A DNA stretch of 33,168 nucleotides, from assembly GCA_003702495.1 (NCBI GenBank), contig REGH01000009.1, forward strand, positions 1-33,168, in the 5' to 3' direction. Positions 17,950-27,487 of the stretch are shown here, piece by piece (the stretch's first letter is position 1; the number at the start of each line of letters is the position of its first letter). A model generated the notes under the pieces. That model saw only the letters and a list, made by a program, of their open reading frames with translations. It was not told the origin of the DNA and made no database searches. Source of the DNA: Candidatus Nitrosopumilus sp. (lineage in GTDB: Archaea > Thermoproteota > Nitrososphaeria > Nitrososphaerales > Nitrosopumilaceae). The translations under genes were made by a program, and so were the position numbers.

Positions 17950-19020
17950 TCATACAATTCCAACAAGATTGGCTAATTCCTTTCTACAGGCAGCGCCTAA
18001 TTTTTCTGCAGCCTCTTCAGGAGAAATATCATTTAGGAAAATTCCATATCCACGTTCCAAACCTGACCAAGATTTTGTAATTGGGTAAATTTCAATATGC
18101 CAATGAATCTGTCTACTGTTCTTTTTCTCAGGAGAAAGATGAAAGACTAGATTGTATGAGACATTTTTGATAGTTTGAGACAAACCTCCAAGTGTGGCTC
18201 TTAGGATTAGGGACAAGTCATTGATTTCTTTTTGAGTAATTTTTGAGAAACTAGTAGTGTGTTTCTTAGGGGCAATCCAGAATTCATACGGATATGACGG
18301 AGACCAGGGGCAATATGCGATAAAGCCTTCAGTTTGAAGAACCTGCCTAGGACCACTAATTTCCTCATTTACTGTTTGACACATTGGGCACACACCCTTT
18401 TCATTTAGAATTTTGTGAGATGCCTCTGCTTCTTCCTCAATAATTGGAGGAATTGTTGAAAATGTCAAGATATTGAGATGAGGATGAGGGTTTGTGCTGC
18501 CAGAAAGTTCTCCTTGATCAGCATAAATTGAAACATACGTAACACCTTTTTGAGTATAGAGCCATCTTAATCGATCTTGAACAACAACCAAGATGTTTGA
18601 CCACTGTTCAGTATCTATGGTTGCAAAAGTGTCCTTCGGATTTGGGGATGCAACAACAATGTAGTGATAACCATATGCAGGTTCACTGTAAAATGGTCTA
18701 TCACTGTAAGAGTTCTCTGTCTCAACTGAGACAATTGGGTTTTTACTTTCAAAAACTCTAATTGACCATCCTTCAACAAATTCATCATCGCTATCTTGTA
18801 ATCTTTGTAACATTCCATCTTTTGCAACAAGTGACAAGACAGAAGGATTTGTCATAGATTCATTTCCAGGTGCAAATGGGGATTTTTTTGGATCTTTAAC
18901 TTTCTCTTCTTTTTTTGAGACAATCATGAAACGCTCAGAAACATAGTCTTTGCGCATATCTCCCATAATGGTAATTTTCAGTAAATGTCTGTTAAAACGT
19001 TTACTAAGATCCATTAACAT
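17950..19020 (-). CDS. galT: Galactose-1-phosphate uridylyltransferase-like (HIT superfamily) protein
   Basis: CPMCQTVNEE, HPHLNILTF, HWHIEIYPI, YPYEFWIAPKKH. Confidence 0.82.
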   Translation of the reverse strand: MLMDLSKRFNRHLLKITIMGDMRKDYVSERFMIVSKKEEKVKDPKKSPFAPGNESMTNPSVLSLVAKDGMLQRLQDSDDEFVEGWSIRVFESKNPIVSVETENSYSDRPFYSEPAYGYHYIVVASPNPKDTFATIDTEQWSNILVVVQDRLRWLYTQKGVTYVSIYADQGELSGSTNPHPHLNILTFSTIPPIIEEEAEASHKILNEKGVCPMCQTVNEEISGPRQVLQTEGFIAYCPWSPSYPYEFWIAPKKHTTSFSKITQKEINDLSLILRATLGGLSQTIKNVSYNLVFHLSPEKKNSRQIHWHIEIYPITKSWSGLERGYGIFLNDISPEEAAEKLGAACRKELANLVGIV

Positions 19021-19142
19021 CTAAATTCGAAAATTATTTTCAGAAAAAAAATTGTAAAAAATAAGAAAATACGAATTTCATCAAAAAATATTCCATTTAG
19101 AAATAAAAAATAAGAAACTAGAAAGTTCTTGTTGTTTTGATC

Positions 19143-19155
19143 GCAAAACTTTTGC
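19143..19155. promoter_or_regulatory. Perfect inverted repeat GCAAAA-c-TTTTGC beside the apgM promoter
   Basis: 13-bp palindrome 3 nt upstream of ctttaaag (19159-19166). Confidence 0.35.
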
Positions 19156-19201
19156 AAGCTTTAAAGGAGACTATCAGATCTGAGATAATCAGGGGAAGAT
19201 C

Positions 19202-20488
19202 TTGGATAATTCAGATGTTCACATGATTTACGTTCTTTTAGATGGTGTAGGAGACCTTCCACATCCAGATTTAGATGGAAAAACGCCACTAGAGGCTGCA
19301 AATACTCCAATTTTAGACAAAATTGCCAGCAATGGAGCAATAGGAGAAGTGATTTCTGTTGGAAAAGGTATTGCACCAGAATCAGATATTGCAGTTTTCA
19401 ACATGTTAGGATACAAATTCAAACATGAAGATTATGCAGGAAGAGGAGTTATTGAAGCAATAGGAATTGGTATTGATTTTAAAGATGGAGACCTTGCATT
19501 AAGAGGAAATTATTCCACACTAGATGATCAAGAAGTCATTATTGACAGAAGGGCAGGACGACATATTGAAAAAGAAGATGCAGATGGCATAGCAAAAGAG
19601 ATTGAAGAGAAGGTAAAGTTCTCAAATCCAGACACATCTGTTGTAGTATCACCTACAATTGGTCACAGAGTTACTGTTAGAATAAGAAATAATGCAAACA
19701 AATTATCATCAAAAATCACAAACACAGACCCAGCATATAGCAACATTGGAGGTATGGGAGTTGCAAAAGCTGTTGGAGACTTTCTGAAAATTGAAAAATG
19801 TTTACCTTTAGAAGATATTGAGGGTGCAAAATCTACTGCAAATACCGTAAATGAATTCTCAGAACAAACAATCAGTATTTGTAAAGAGAGTCAAATCAAC
19901 AAAAAACGAGAAGAGCAAGGAAAAAAGAAACTTAGTTGTATTTTACTTAGAGATGCAGGAAACAAGTATCCAGATGTAATTCCAATTAATGAAAAGTATG
20001 GTATGAATTTTTCATGCATTGTAGACATGCCAGTAGAATTAGGAATTTCAGAAGTACTAAAGATGAAAGCATTTGAAGCTGGAGGACTAACTGATTATGA
20101 AGAAAAAGCAAGAGTTGCTGCAAAAGCAATGGAGACACAAAATTCAATCTACGTTCATCTCAAAGGACCAGATGAATTTGGACATGATGGTGACGCTATA
20201 GGAAAAATGAAAAACATAGAAGAGATTGACCAAAGATTCTTCAAAACACTTGTAGAAAATATTGATACAAACAAGGTTGCAATAGTAATTTCTGCAGACC
20301 ATTCAACTCCATGTATTAACAAAGGTCACAGTGATGACCCAGTTCCAGTCTTAGTTTCTGGAGATTTTATCAAAAAAGATGGCACCACAAGAATGACTGA
20401 AGCCCAAGCAAAGAAAGGAAGTATAGGTCTTCTTCAAGGTGCAGACGTAGTTACAAAATCTTTAGAATTAATCAAATCTCAAACGTAG
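19202..20488 (+). CDS. apgM: 2,3-bisphosphoglycerate-independent phosphoglycerate mutase (archaeal ApgM)
   Basis: VLLDGVGDLPHPDLDGKTPLEAANTPILDKIA, HLKGPDEFGHDGD, ISADHSTPC. TTG start; ATG at 19223 is the alternative. Confidence 0.93.
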   Translation: MDNSDVHMIYVLLDGVGDLPHPDLDGKTPLEAANTPILDKIASNGAIGEVISVGKGIAPESDIAVFNMLGYKFKHEDYAGRGVIEAIGIGIDFKDGDLALRGNYSTLDDQEVIIDRRAGRHIEKEDADGIAKEIEEKVKFSNPDTSVVVSPTIGHRVTVRIRNNANKLSSKITNTDPAYSNIGGMGVAKAVGDFLKIEKCLPLEDIEGAKSTANTVNEFSEQTISICKESQINKKREEQGKKKLSCILLRDAGNKYPDVIPINEKYGMNFSCIVDMPVELGISEVLKMKAFEAGGLTDYEEKARVAAKAMETQNSIYVHLKGPDEFGHDGDAIGKMKNIEEIDQRFFKTLVENIDTNKVAIVISADHSTPCINKGHSDDPVPVLVSGDFIKKDGTTRMTEAQAKKGSIGLLQGADVVTKSLELIKSQT

Positions 20489-21032
20489 TCAGTTTGTTTG
20501 CTTGTTGCATCTCAACTGCTTTAGTTCTAATCATATCTACATCAATTGAATGATATGTAGAAGGAGATGTTCCTAATTTCTCTAAAACTCTTCTAAGCAT
20601 TCCAATTCCAATGCTCAACTCATCTTTTTGACCATGTGCAAAGGCTACCGCCATTAAGATAATTCCTTGTACAACTTCTTTTTCTCTACCAAAGCATTTC
20701 TTCCAAACTCCTTCAAATGCTTCATGACTTTCCCAAAATCTCTCATTGTTAAAATAGAAAATTCCATCAGTGATTCCTTTTTCTTTATCGATTTCTTCTT
20801 CAAAGACATGACGAATGTTATCAATAGGCCCAATTGGAGATAATTTTTCAATTAATTTGTCTAGATCTTCTTTTTCAACTGAAACATCCAACTCAACAAA
20901 TTTTTTGGCAATTCTGGCAACTCTAATTGAAGCATTCATGTCAGATGCAAGATCTCTTGCTTTGTAAACAACCTCACGCGAGTTTTCAGGGCCATAGCGA
21001 GTATTTTTCAAATGCAGCATATAGCGTTCCAT
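20472..21032 (-). CDS. DUF309 domain protein
   Basis: FYFNNERFWESHEAFEGVWK motif and GIILMAVAFAHGQK typical of DUF309. Confidence 0.8.
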   Translation of the reverse strand: MERYMLHLKNTRYGPENSREVVYKARDLASDMNASIRVARIAKKFVELDVSVEKEDLDKLIEKLSPIGPIDNIRHVFEEEIDKEKGITDGIFYFNNERFWESHEAFEGVWKKCFGREKEVVQGIILMAVAFAHGQKDELSIGIGMLRRVLEKLGTSPSTYHSIDVDMIRTKAVEMQQANKLTTFEI

Positions 21033-21082
21033 AGTAAGATTTACCCAAGATTTTCTTAAATTTCTTATCTATTTCAATCAAG

Positions 21083-21089
21083 GTTTATA
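21083..21089 (+). promoter_or_regulatory. Putative TATA box (tttatat) for the S24e-S27ae operon
   Basis: 27-33 nt upstream of ATG 21116 and overlapping the ORF-track start at 21089. Confidence 0.45.
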
Positions 21090-21115
21090 TGAAATATCTA
21101 AAGGATTTTGGATAC

Positions 21116-21520
21116 ATGTCCATAATTGAGACCCTTACAGACGTAGATAACACCTTCCTATCTAGAAGAGAGTTAACATGCAATTTTGCTGGATTGGCAG
21201 GAAAACTCAAGAAATTAGAAGCAGTAGACATGATTACTAAAGAATTCAAACTTGATGGTAAAGTGGTAATTCCAATGAGATTGCAAACTCATGTTGGAAA
21301 ACCAATTGTAACAGGAACTTTCTTTGTTTACGAAGATGAAGGATTGGCAAAAAAACATGTCAACCCAACAATTTTCTCAAGATTAGAAAAATCAAAAGCA
21401 AAACTTGCTGAAGCTGAAGCAGCAGCACAAGAAGCACCTGCTGAAGAAGCTCCAGCAGAAGAGGCAGCATCTGAAGAAGCACCTGCTGAAGAACCTAAAG
21501 AAGAGGAGAAGTCTGAATAA
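21116..21520 (+). CDS. rps24e: Ribosomal protein S24e with Ala/Glu/Pro-rich C-terminal tail
   Basis: [22 protein letters not shown]..., [14 protein letters not shown]...PTIFSR core, then [22 protein letters not shown]; followed by S27ae. Start moved from 21089 to 21116. Confidence 0.85.
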   Translation: MSIIETLTDVDNTFLSRRELTCNFAGLAGKLKKLEAVDMITKEFKLDGKVVIPMRLQTHVGKPIVTGTFFVYEDEGLAKKHVNPTIFSRLEKSKAKLAEAEAAAQEAPAEEAPAEEAASEEAPAEEPKEEEKSE

Positions 21521-21693
21521 TGGCAGGCAAAAAAGGTTCTAGCCCAAATGTCTATGGATACTACAAAGTAGACGGAGACAAAGTATCTAGAATTAAAAAA
21601 ATATGTTCAAGATGTGGTAAAGGTGTATTCATGTCAGAACACAAAGATAGACACACATGTGGAAAATGTGGCTTAACAGAATTTAATCAATAA
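21520..21693 (+). CDS. rps27ae: Ribosomal protein S27ae
   Basis: [57 protein letters not shown]; CxxC...CxxC; overlaps the S24e stop. Below the ORF-track cutoff. Confidence 0.93.
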   Translation: MAGKKGSSPNVYGYYKVDGDKVSRIKKICSRCGKGVFMSEHKDRHTCGKCGLTEFNQ

Positions 21694-21705
21694 AATATTT
21701 TAAAA

Positions 21706-22419
21706 TCAGTATAATTTCTTTTTACGAACTTTAGAACTCTTTTCTTCTAGTTGTTCAATTTTAGAAACAAATGCAGGATCAAGTTTGATTTTTGAAAGAG
21801 CATCTGCAGATAATTTTACAGTGTTAGTATCTAAAGAGATGTTTGTTTTAGGAAGATTTTTGTCAATCCAAAATTTTGTAACTTTATCTTCTAGTTTATA
21901 ATCACGAAATCCTGCAGGGAATTTTTTTGTAATGTGGTTTAGTAATGTACGATCTTTGAATACAACTCTAGGTTCAAACAATCTAGTTTCATCACTATAC
22001 ACATTTTCAAATAAATTTCCAGAGATTTCATCTGAAAGTAATTCCATCTTTGAAATTTTTCGAATCAGTTCTAGAAAATGTAAAAATTCATGTGCCAAAA
22101 TTGCATGAATCGTACCTTTGAGGCCATAAGCTACTAGAGGAGCAGAGATTTGGATTACAACTTGAAATTTCTCATCAAACACTACAGGAATGGTTCTTGC
22201 AAACAAAATCCCATATTCATAAGAATTAGGGTTGGGAGCAGATATGACAAGTGATGGTTCTACATATGCAACAGGGTAACGTATTCCTGATGCTTTTTCA
22301 ATTCTGTTAATTCCTTCAACAGTAATTGGAAAACGTTTGATTGTAAGGTCATACACATCATCTGGAATTATTCCTTTAGAATGTGCATCTTTGAAACGAA
22401 CTAGTGGATCCAACATCAT
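21706..22419 (-). CDS. Putative zinc-metalloprotease-like protein, unknown function
   Basis: AHEFLHFLELI contains HExxH; rest unrecognised. Confidence 0.65.
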   Translation of the reverse strand: MMLDPLVRFKDAHSKGIIPDDVYDLTIKRFPITVEGINRIEKASGIRYPVAYVEPSLVISAPNPNSYEYGILFARTIPVVFDEKFQVVIQISAPLVAYGLKGTIHAILAHEFLHFLELIRKISKMELLSDEISGNLFENVYSDETRLFEPRVVFKDRTLLNHITKKFPAGFRDYKLEDKVTKFWIDKNLPKTNISLDTNTVKLSADALSKIKLDPAFVSKIEQLEEKSSKVRKKKLY

Positions 22420-22455
22420 CCCTCGACAATTTTGAATGTAAAAAGGTTGATTTGG

Positions 22456-22554
22456 TTAGGATCTAGGTTTTCCAGCTTTTGCTTTCTTTTTTCTTCTTGT
22501 TTCTGCTCTCTGATCAGCATGTCTTTGATGTTTACCTTTTTTTCTTATCGGCAT
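22456..22554 (-). CDS. 32-aa highly basic microprotein
   Basis: MPIRKKGKHQRHADQRAETRRKKKAKAGKPRS*; lies between co-directional genes. Absent from the ORF track. Confidence 0.55.
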   Translation of the reverse strand: MPIRKKGKHQRHADQRAETRRKKKAKAGKPRS

Positions 22555-22589
22555 GACATCTTGAAATATTCAGAGCTAGTTAATTGTTA

Positions 22590-23735
22590 TCATTTGACTT
22601 CAACATCATGAAAATCAAATTCAACACATTTGCAAGGCATACCAAGAGTTTGACTTAATCCAGGAGAAACATCATCGCCAGTAACAAAGCGTTTTACAGG
22701 TAAGCCCCCTTCAAATTTGAAAAATAATGTAAAAGAAGCATCATCATGTTTTTTGTATTTTATTGAAAGGATTTTTTTCTCAGATCGTTTTCCAGATTTT
22801 TCATACACTACAATTGGATTTTTGGGGAGAATTTTTAATTTTTGTAAAAGTTTAGAGTCAATTTTTGAGGATGTAGAAATTTTTGCTTCAACTAGAGAAT
22901 TGAATTTCAAGGGTTTTTTTGGAGAGTCTGAAACAATTTTCATATTACTAATTTCAATATGCTCCAATTTTGCAGAATTACTTCTTAGTTTTCTTTTGTG
23001 AGGATTTTGAATTTTGACAAAAAATGGTCTTCCCGTACCTAGAATTAAACTTGATTTATCCTCACCTCCAATCCATGTGAATTTTGCAGTAGTTCCACCC
23101 AATTTTTTGAAAAGAAATTGAGAGATTTCACCTTCGACACTATCATATTCAGATATGCCATGAAAATCACAAATTCTACATCCCTTACCAGCGCAATTAG
23201 AACAAGACTTTTGTTTTTGTGAAAAATCTCTTGCATGTTTAACATATCTTCCAGAAAGAGTTAATGATTTTGATCTAACACTACATGATTCATCCTTCAG
23301 ATTTACAGTAAAAACAATTTCTGAATCTAAATAATCAAATTTCTTTTTGGTTTTTTTTGAAAATAATTTTACCAATTCTTTTGTAATGTCAGTTTTGACT
23401 CCATCAATTCCTTTTAGTTTGTATTTTGAGCGAATGACATCGTCTCTATCGATTATGGAGGGTTTGATGGTTATACCAACATTAAATGAGGAATAGGAGT
23501 GTGAAGAGGCAGAATCAAGCATGAGTTTTAGAAAATAATTCAGGTTCTCAAACAGATTTTTGCAAATGTAGCATCTAGGATTAGATTTTGAATTTTTCTT
23601 TAATTTTCTTCCAAGAAGTTTGTTTGATGAAAGATGAAGTTGTTTTGAGAATAATCTTCCAAGACAGTGATCACATAGATCATACTTTTTTAATATTTGA
23701 TTTGCAATAGGAGTAATTTTCTGATAAGCAGACAT
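22590..23735 (-). CDS. pus10: Archaeal tRNA pseudouridine synthase Pus10
   Basis: CDHCLGRLFSK...CYICKNLF zinc module, CSNCAGKGCRICDFHG, and RPFFVKIQNPHKR. Confidence 0.88.
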   Translation of the reverse strand: MSAYQKITPIANQILKKYDLCDHCLGRLFSKQLHLSSNKLLGRKLKKNSKSNPRCYICKNLFENLNYFLKLMLDSASSHSYSSFNVGITIKPSIIDRDDVIRSKYKLKGIDGVKTDITKELVKLFSKKTKKKFDYLDSEIVFTVNLKDESCSVRSKSLTLSGRYVKHARDFSQKQKSCSNCAGKGCRICDFHGISEYDSVEGEISQFLFKKLGGTTAKFTWIGGEDKSSLILGTGRPFFVKIQNPHKRKLRSNSAKLEHIEISNMKIVSDSPKKPLKFNSLVEAKISTSSKIDSKLLQKLKILPKNPIVVYEKSGKRSEKKILSIKYKKHDDASFTLFFKFEGGLPVKRFVTGDDVSPGLSQTLGMPCKCVEFDFHDVEVK

Positions 23736-23759
23736 GATGTAAAAAATTTGTTTGTTAAA

Positions 23760-25088
23760 CTAACCCAATCCCATTCTTCTAAGCGTACCTTGCATCTGTC
23801 TACCCTTTGAGGCCTTCATCATATTCTTAGAATTTTTGTAATTTTTCATCAATTCTTTAACCTCACCCTCAGGCCAGCCTGAACCACGTGCAATTCTTTT
23901 GATTCTAGAAGAATTTAGCAGTCCTTCAGGATCTGCTTTTTCTTGAGTAGTCATACTTTGGATAATGTATCTCCATTTTGTAACTCTGTCTTCCATTTGG
24001 TTTACTTGATCATCTTTTACCATTCCAGAAAGACCAGGCATACTTTCAAGAATTCCTTGTAATGAACCCATCTTGGTTACTTCTTCTAATTGGGATAGAA
24101 AATCTTCCATATTCATTTTTCCACTAGATATCCTCTTCATTCGGTCATCATCACTTTCACTTTCCAAACGTTTTGCCAAATCCAAAACAGCTTGAATATC
24201 ACCCATTCCCAATAGACGACCAACAAATCTTGTTGGAGAGAATTTTTCTAAATCATCTATTCTTTCACCAGTACCAATGTACATGATTTGTGCACCAGTT
24301 GCAGCTGATGCTGCTAATGCACCACCACCCTTTGCAGAGCTATCTAATTTTGTAATTATTACACCACCTACAGGGATCGTTTTGTGAAATGCTTCAGCTT
24401 GATTGAAACATTGTTGTCCAATTGTTCCATCAATTACCAGTAATGCGAGGTCTGGATCAGCGACTTTGTTTATTCTATCCATCTCTTCAAGAAGATCTTT
24501 TTCTTCTTTATGACGTCCAGCTGTATCAATTAGTATAACATCTAGGGGTTGATCTTCAAAATGTTTGAGACCACTCTGAACAATACTGGGAGAGTCTTTG
24601 TTATTTTCTTCACCATATACTTCAACATTGGATTTTTCACACATTGTTTTGAGTTGTACTAATGCACCAGGTCGGTACGTATCAGCTCCAATGACACCAA
24701 CCTTGTATCCTTGTCTAGTCAAAAACTTGGCAAGTTTAGAAGCAACTGTGGTTTTTCCACTTCCTTGGATTCCAAGTAAGATGATTTTATTTTGTTTTCC
24801 AGGTTTAAAGTCAAATTCAGATTCATTTCCAAGAAGACTGGCAAGTTCATCATACAAGATTTTTACAATGTGATCTTTTCTAGATAGACCTGGAGGAGGG
24901 GTTTCATTTAGAGCACGCTCTTCAAGGTGTTTAGTAATTTCAAGTACCAATCTCACATTAACATCTGATTGTAATAGTGCCCTTTGAACATCCTTTGAAA
25001 GATCCTTGATTAGTTCTTCATCAATTCCAGAAGATTTAACAATCTTTTTGATTGCGTCGCTAAGACTAGTCTTAAGTCCATCAAGCAT
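23760..25088 (-). CDS. srp54: Signal recognition particle protein SRP54
   Basis: [45 protein letters not shown]; methionine-rich M domain. Confidence 0.97.
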   Translation of the reverse strand: MLDGLKTSLSDAIKKIVKSSGIDEELIKDLSKDVQRALLQSDVNVRLVLEITKHLEERALNETPPPGLSRKDHIVKILYDELASLLGNESEFDFKPGKQNKIILLGIQGSGKTTVASKLAKFLTRQGYKVGVIGADTYRPGALVQLKTMCEKSNVEVYGEENNKDSPSIVQSGLKHFEDQPLDVILIDTAGRHKEEKDLLEEMDRINKVADPDLALLVIDGTIGQQCFNQAEAFHKTIPVGGVIITKLDSSAKGGGALAASAATGAQIMYIGTGERIDDLEKFSPTRFVGRLLGMGDIQAVLDLAKRLESESDDDRMKRISSGKMNMEDFLSQLEEVTKMGSLQGILESMPGLSGMVKDDQVNQMEDRVTKWRYIIQSMTTQEKADPEGLLNSSRIKRIARGSGWPEGEVKELMKNYKNSKNMMKASKGRQMQGTLRRMGLG

Positions 25089-25770
25089 TGTAATTCAATT
25101 CCGCATCCACTATTTCAAACCTTCCTCTATAGCCATCCCATTTTTTTTCAGCTTGATTAATTTTGATCGAGTTTGAAAATAAAGGACAGTCAACCACAAA
25201 TGTTTCAGCTTCACCACCTTCAAAATTTAGATTAAATCCAAACTTATCAGATAGTTTTTTCAGGATTATGATTTCAGAATGTCCAATTGTTTTTCCCAAC
25301 CAAGAATCATCTAATCCATTAGAAGACACTGTAATCATAATAAAAATAAAATTTTCATCAAGTAAATCATTCATGTATTTTTCTGGTTCAAGATTCCATA
25401 ATGGTGCAACTACGGTCAAACCATTTTTGGAGCAGGCTTTTTCAAATTTTTCTCTTTGAAAATTACTTTTAATTCCACCGTGAACTATTCCTTCAATGCG
25501 ATATTTCTCTTTTGCAATTTTTAGTAGATTTTCTAATATAGAAAGTTCATCGCCGGTCTCATCAGAAGTAGAATTAATTGTAAGTTGTGGGATTTGCATC
25601 GATTCTGCCTGGAGTTTTGTCCATTGAATATTTGGATGGTGAAGTAAATGACTTTCATCGGATTTTGTGAATATACTTAGCAGGCATTTAACTTCATGTC
25701 CTTGTTTTTGTGCGAGATGAATAGCATATGTGCTATCTTTTCCACCTGAAAAGAGAGATGCGAGTTTCAT
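25081..25770 (-). CDS. Diphthine-ammonia ligase-like ATP-binding protein (Dph6 family)
   Basis: LASLFSGGKDSTYAIHLAQ PP-loop, GIVHGGIKSNFQREKFE, EGGEAETFVVDCPLF. Confidence 0.88.
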   Translation of the reverse strand: MKLASLFSGGKDSTYAIHLAQKQGHEVKCLLSIFTKSDESHLLHHPNIQWTKLQAESMQIPQLTINSTSDETGDELSILENLLKIAKEKYRIEGIVHGGIKSNFQREKFEKACSKNGLTVVAPLWNLEPEKYMNDLLDENFIFIMITVSSNGLDDSWLGKTIGHSEIIILKKLSDKFGFNLNFEGGEAETFVVDCPLFSNSIKINQAEKKWDGYRGRFEIVDAELNYNA

Positions 25771-25880
25771 TTTATAGAAAAATCAATTCAACAATTGTTT
25801 AAGTTTATTCAAGGACGCTTCAACACTCATAATCGTCATCATAAATCAGACGGCTTTTCCGATAATCATCAGCATCCAGA

Positions 25881-26291
25881 CTATGTCTTAATGCGCATGA
25901 TTTTAGTTTTGTCCATTACAACCCAGTATTCGACATTTTGTCCATTTTCTAATTTTCCTTTAACTTCATCATCAATCAATGTAACATCAATTGTTTCAAA
26001 AGTTTCAGAGTCCATCAATTGAACGGTCTCACCAGTCATGGAGATAATCTGTCCTACTTTTTTGTTAATCATAGGTACATGAATTTGCATACTGACAGGT
26101 CCCACATGTGGCCTTTTTTGACCATCAAAAATTCCTTCAGCAACAATTCTTGCTTTTGCTGCACCATGTTTTCCTGGTTTTGATGTATCATATTCAACGA
26201 TTCTACATGGTTCACCACTGGGTTGATCTGAATGTGGTAATAGAATGTAAGAACCAATTTTTAATGAACCAAGATCAGATGGCTTACTCAT
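25881..26291 (-). CDS. Translation initiation factor 5A
   Basis: PCRIVEYDTSKPGKHGAAKARIVAEGIFDGQKR, the hypusine-loop signature. Confidence 0.95.
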   Translation of the reverse strand: MSKPSDLGSLKIGSYILLPHSDQPSGEPCRIVEYDTSKPGKHGAAKARIVAEGIFDGQKRPHVGPVSMQIHVPMINKKVGQIISMTGETVQLMDSETFETIDVTLIDDEVKGKLENGQNVEYWVVMDKTKIMRIKT

Positions 26292-26325
26292 GAAAAAACA
26301 GGTTTTGCTCGAATATTTAACTTTT

Positions 26326-26934
26326 CTACTTTATCTGTTCTAAAATTGAAAGACTAATCAAATTAGTCATTGACAAACCTTTTCTATTAGCATCTCGTCT
26401 TGTTTGCTCACAGTATTTCTTGACACTCTGATGACTTTTCTCACTTGCAACTTCAATTACAATGATGTTTTCAGCGTATGGGAATGTAAATTTAGCAGGA
26501 TTTTTACAAAATGTTTCCATATTTCCTGTTCCTGCACACTCAATTTGATCTTTTTTTACGAGTAAACTAGCAATTTCAGAAATATCTTCATTGTCAGCGT
26601 ATTCCAAATAATATGCAGAAATAAAATTTACTTTTCCAATAACTTCATGTTGGAAAAGATCATCTTTCATGTTAAAGACAAAGGATGTTTTTTCTTGATT
26701 ATATTCAGTAAGATCGTCTGCAATCTTTGAACTGTCTTTGAATTTTGCTAAAAGATAGTGATTTGTAGAGTCTGAAAAGTATGGTTTACTTTCAGATGAA
26801 AACGTACCAGTAACAAAGTATAATCGTTCAATATTTTTTGATTTTAACCAAGAATCTCTTAGTTCGATTGATTCATGTGAGTGTAAATAAGGTGCGCAAA
26901 CATATCCAGAATAACTTAATTTTAATTCAGACAA
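26326..26934 (-). CDS. Hypothetical protein
   Basis: 202-aa ORF with TTG start filling the gap between aIF5A and the tRNA; no family recognised. Confidence 0.6.
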   Translation of the reverse strand: MSELKLSYSGYVCAPYLHSHESIELRDSWLKSKNIERLYFVTGTFSSESKPYFSDSTNHYLLAKFKDSSKIADDLTEYNQEKTSFVFNMKDDLFQHEVIGKVNFISAYYLEYADNEDISEIASLLVKKDQIECAGTGNMETFCKNPAKFTFPYAENIIVIEVASEKSHQSVKKYCEQTRRDANRKGLSMTNLISLSILEQIK

Positions 26935-27034
26935 TTAAGAACAACCCCACATTCCATCTATTTATGATTATATACTAGTTCGGATAATGGGACTACGATA
27001 GTTTTTTAATAGCAGTAACCTTCGTTTGTTTTGT

Positions 27035-27159
27035 CCCGTGGTAGCTCAGCCTGGTAGAGCTTCCGGCTGTAGTTGTTGGCTTTAGATGGCTGACCAAATA
27101 ACAGCATATCAGGCATACAGAAACCGGGTTGTCGGTGGTTCAACTCCGCCCCGCGGGAC
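27035..27159 (+). tRNA. tRNA-Tyr (anticodon GTA) with intron, plus genomically encoded CCA (27160-27162)
   Basis: Acceptor CCCGTGG/CCGCGGG, D arm GCTC..GAGC, anticodon stem TCCGG/CCGGG, GTA at 27069-27071, T arm GGTGG-TTCAACT-CCGCC, discriminator A. C1-G72 is the archaeal Tyr identity pair. Confidence 0.95.
27073..27123 (+). other. tRNA-Tyr intron at canonical position 37/38 (51 nt, boundaries +/-1)
   Basis: Inferred by closing the anticodon arm; CTGTA(27067-27071)/TACAG(27116-27120) can form the central helix of a bulge-helix-bulge. Confidence 0.85.
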
Positions 27160-27250
27160 CACAAACTTTTGAAATTAATTGTAAAAATAAGAAAAAGACA
27201 GACTATGTTAAGAAAACAAAATATGAAATCTTAAATTAAAAATTCATTGT

Positions 27251-27442
27251 CTACTCTGTTTTTTTGACTTTTTGTGCGGCTGGGCCTTTTCTGCCTTCAC
27301 CGATTTCAAACTCGACTTTATCGCCTTCGTTGATGAATCCGTCAACATCTGTTTTGTGAACAAACAAATCGTCTCCACCTTCTCTTTCAATAAAACCAAA
27401 GCCCTTAGTACGGTTAAACCATTTTACGGTACCTTGTTCCAT
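27251..27442 (-). CDS. CspA-family cold-shock domain protein
   Basis: [33 protein letters not shown] (RNP1/RNP2 motifs); start set to the internal Met at 27442. Confidence 0.93.
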   Translation of the reverse strand: MEQGTVKWFNRTKGFGFIEREGGDDLFVHKTDVDGFINEGDKVEFEIGEGRKGPAAQKVKKTE

Positions 27443-27487
27443 TTGGTTTAGAAATGATTTATTCACTATATTAACTAAGGTATTAAA

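Noticed and set aside
27443-27466. Eight-residue N-terminal extension of the cold-shock protein
   Set aside because: CspA family starts at the internal Met (MEQGTVKWF); the extension is likely upstream sequence.
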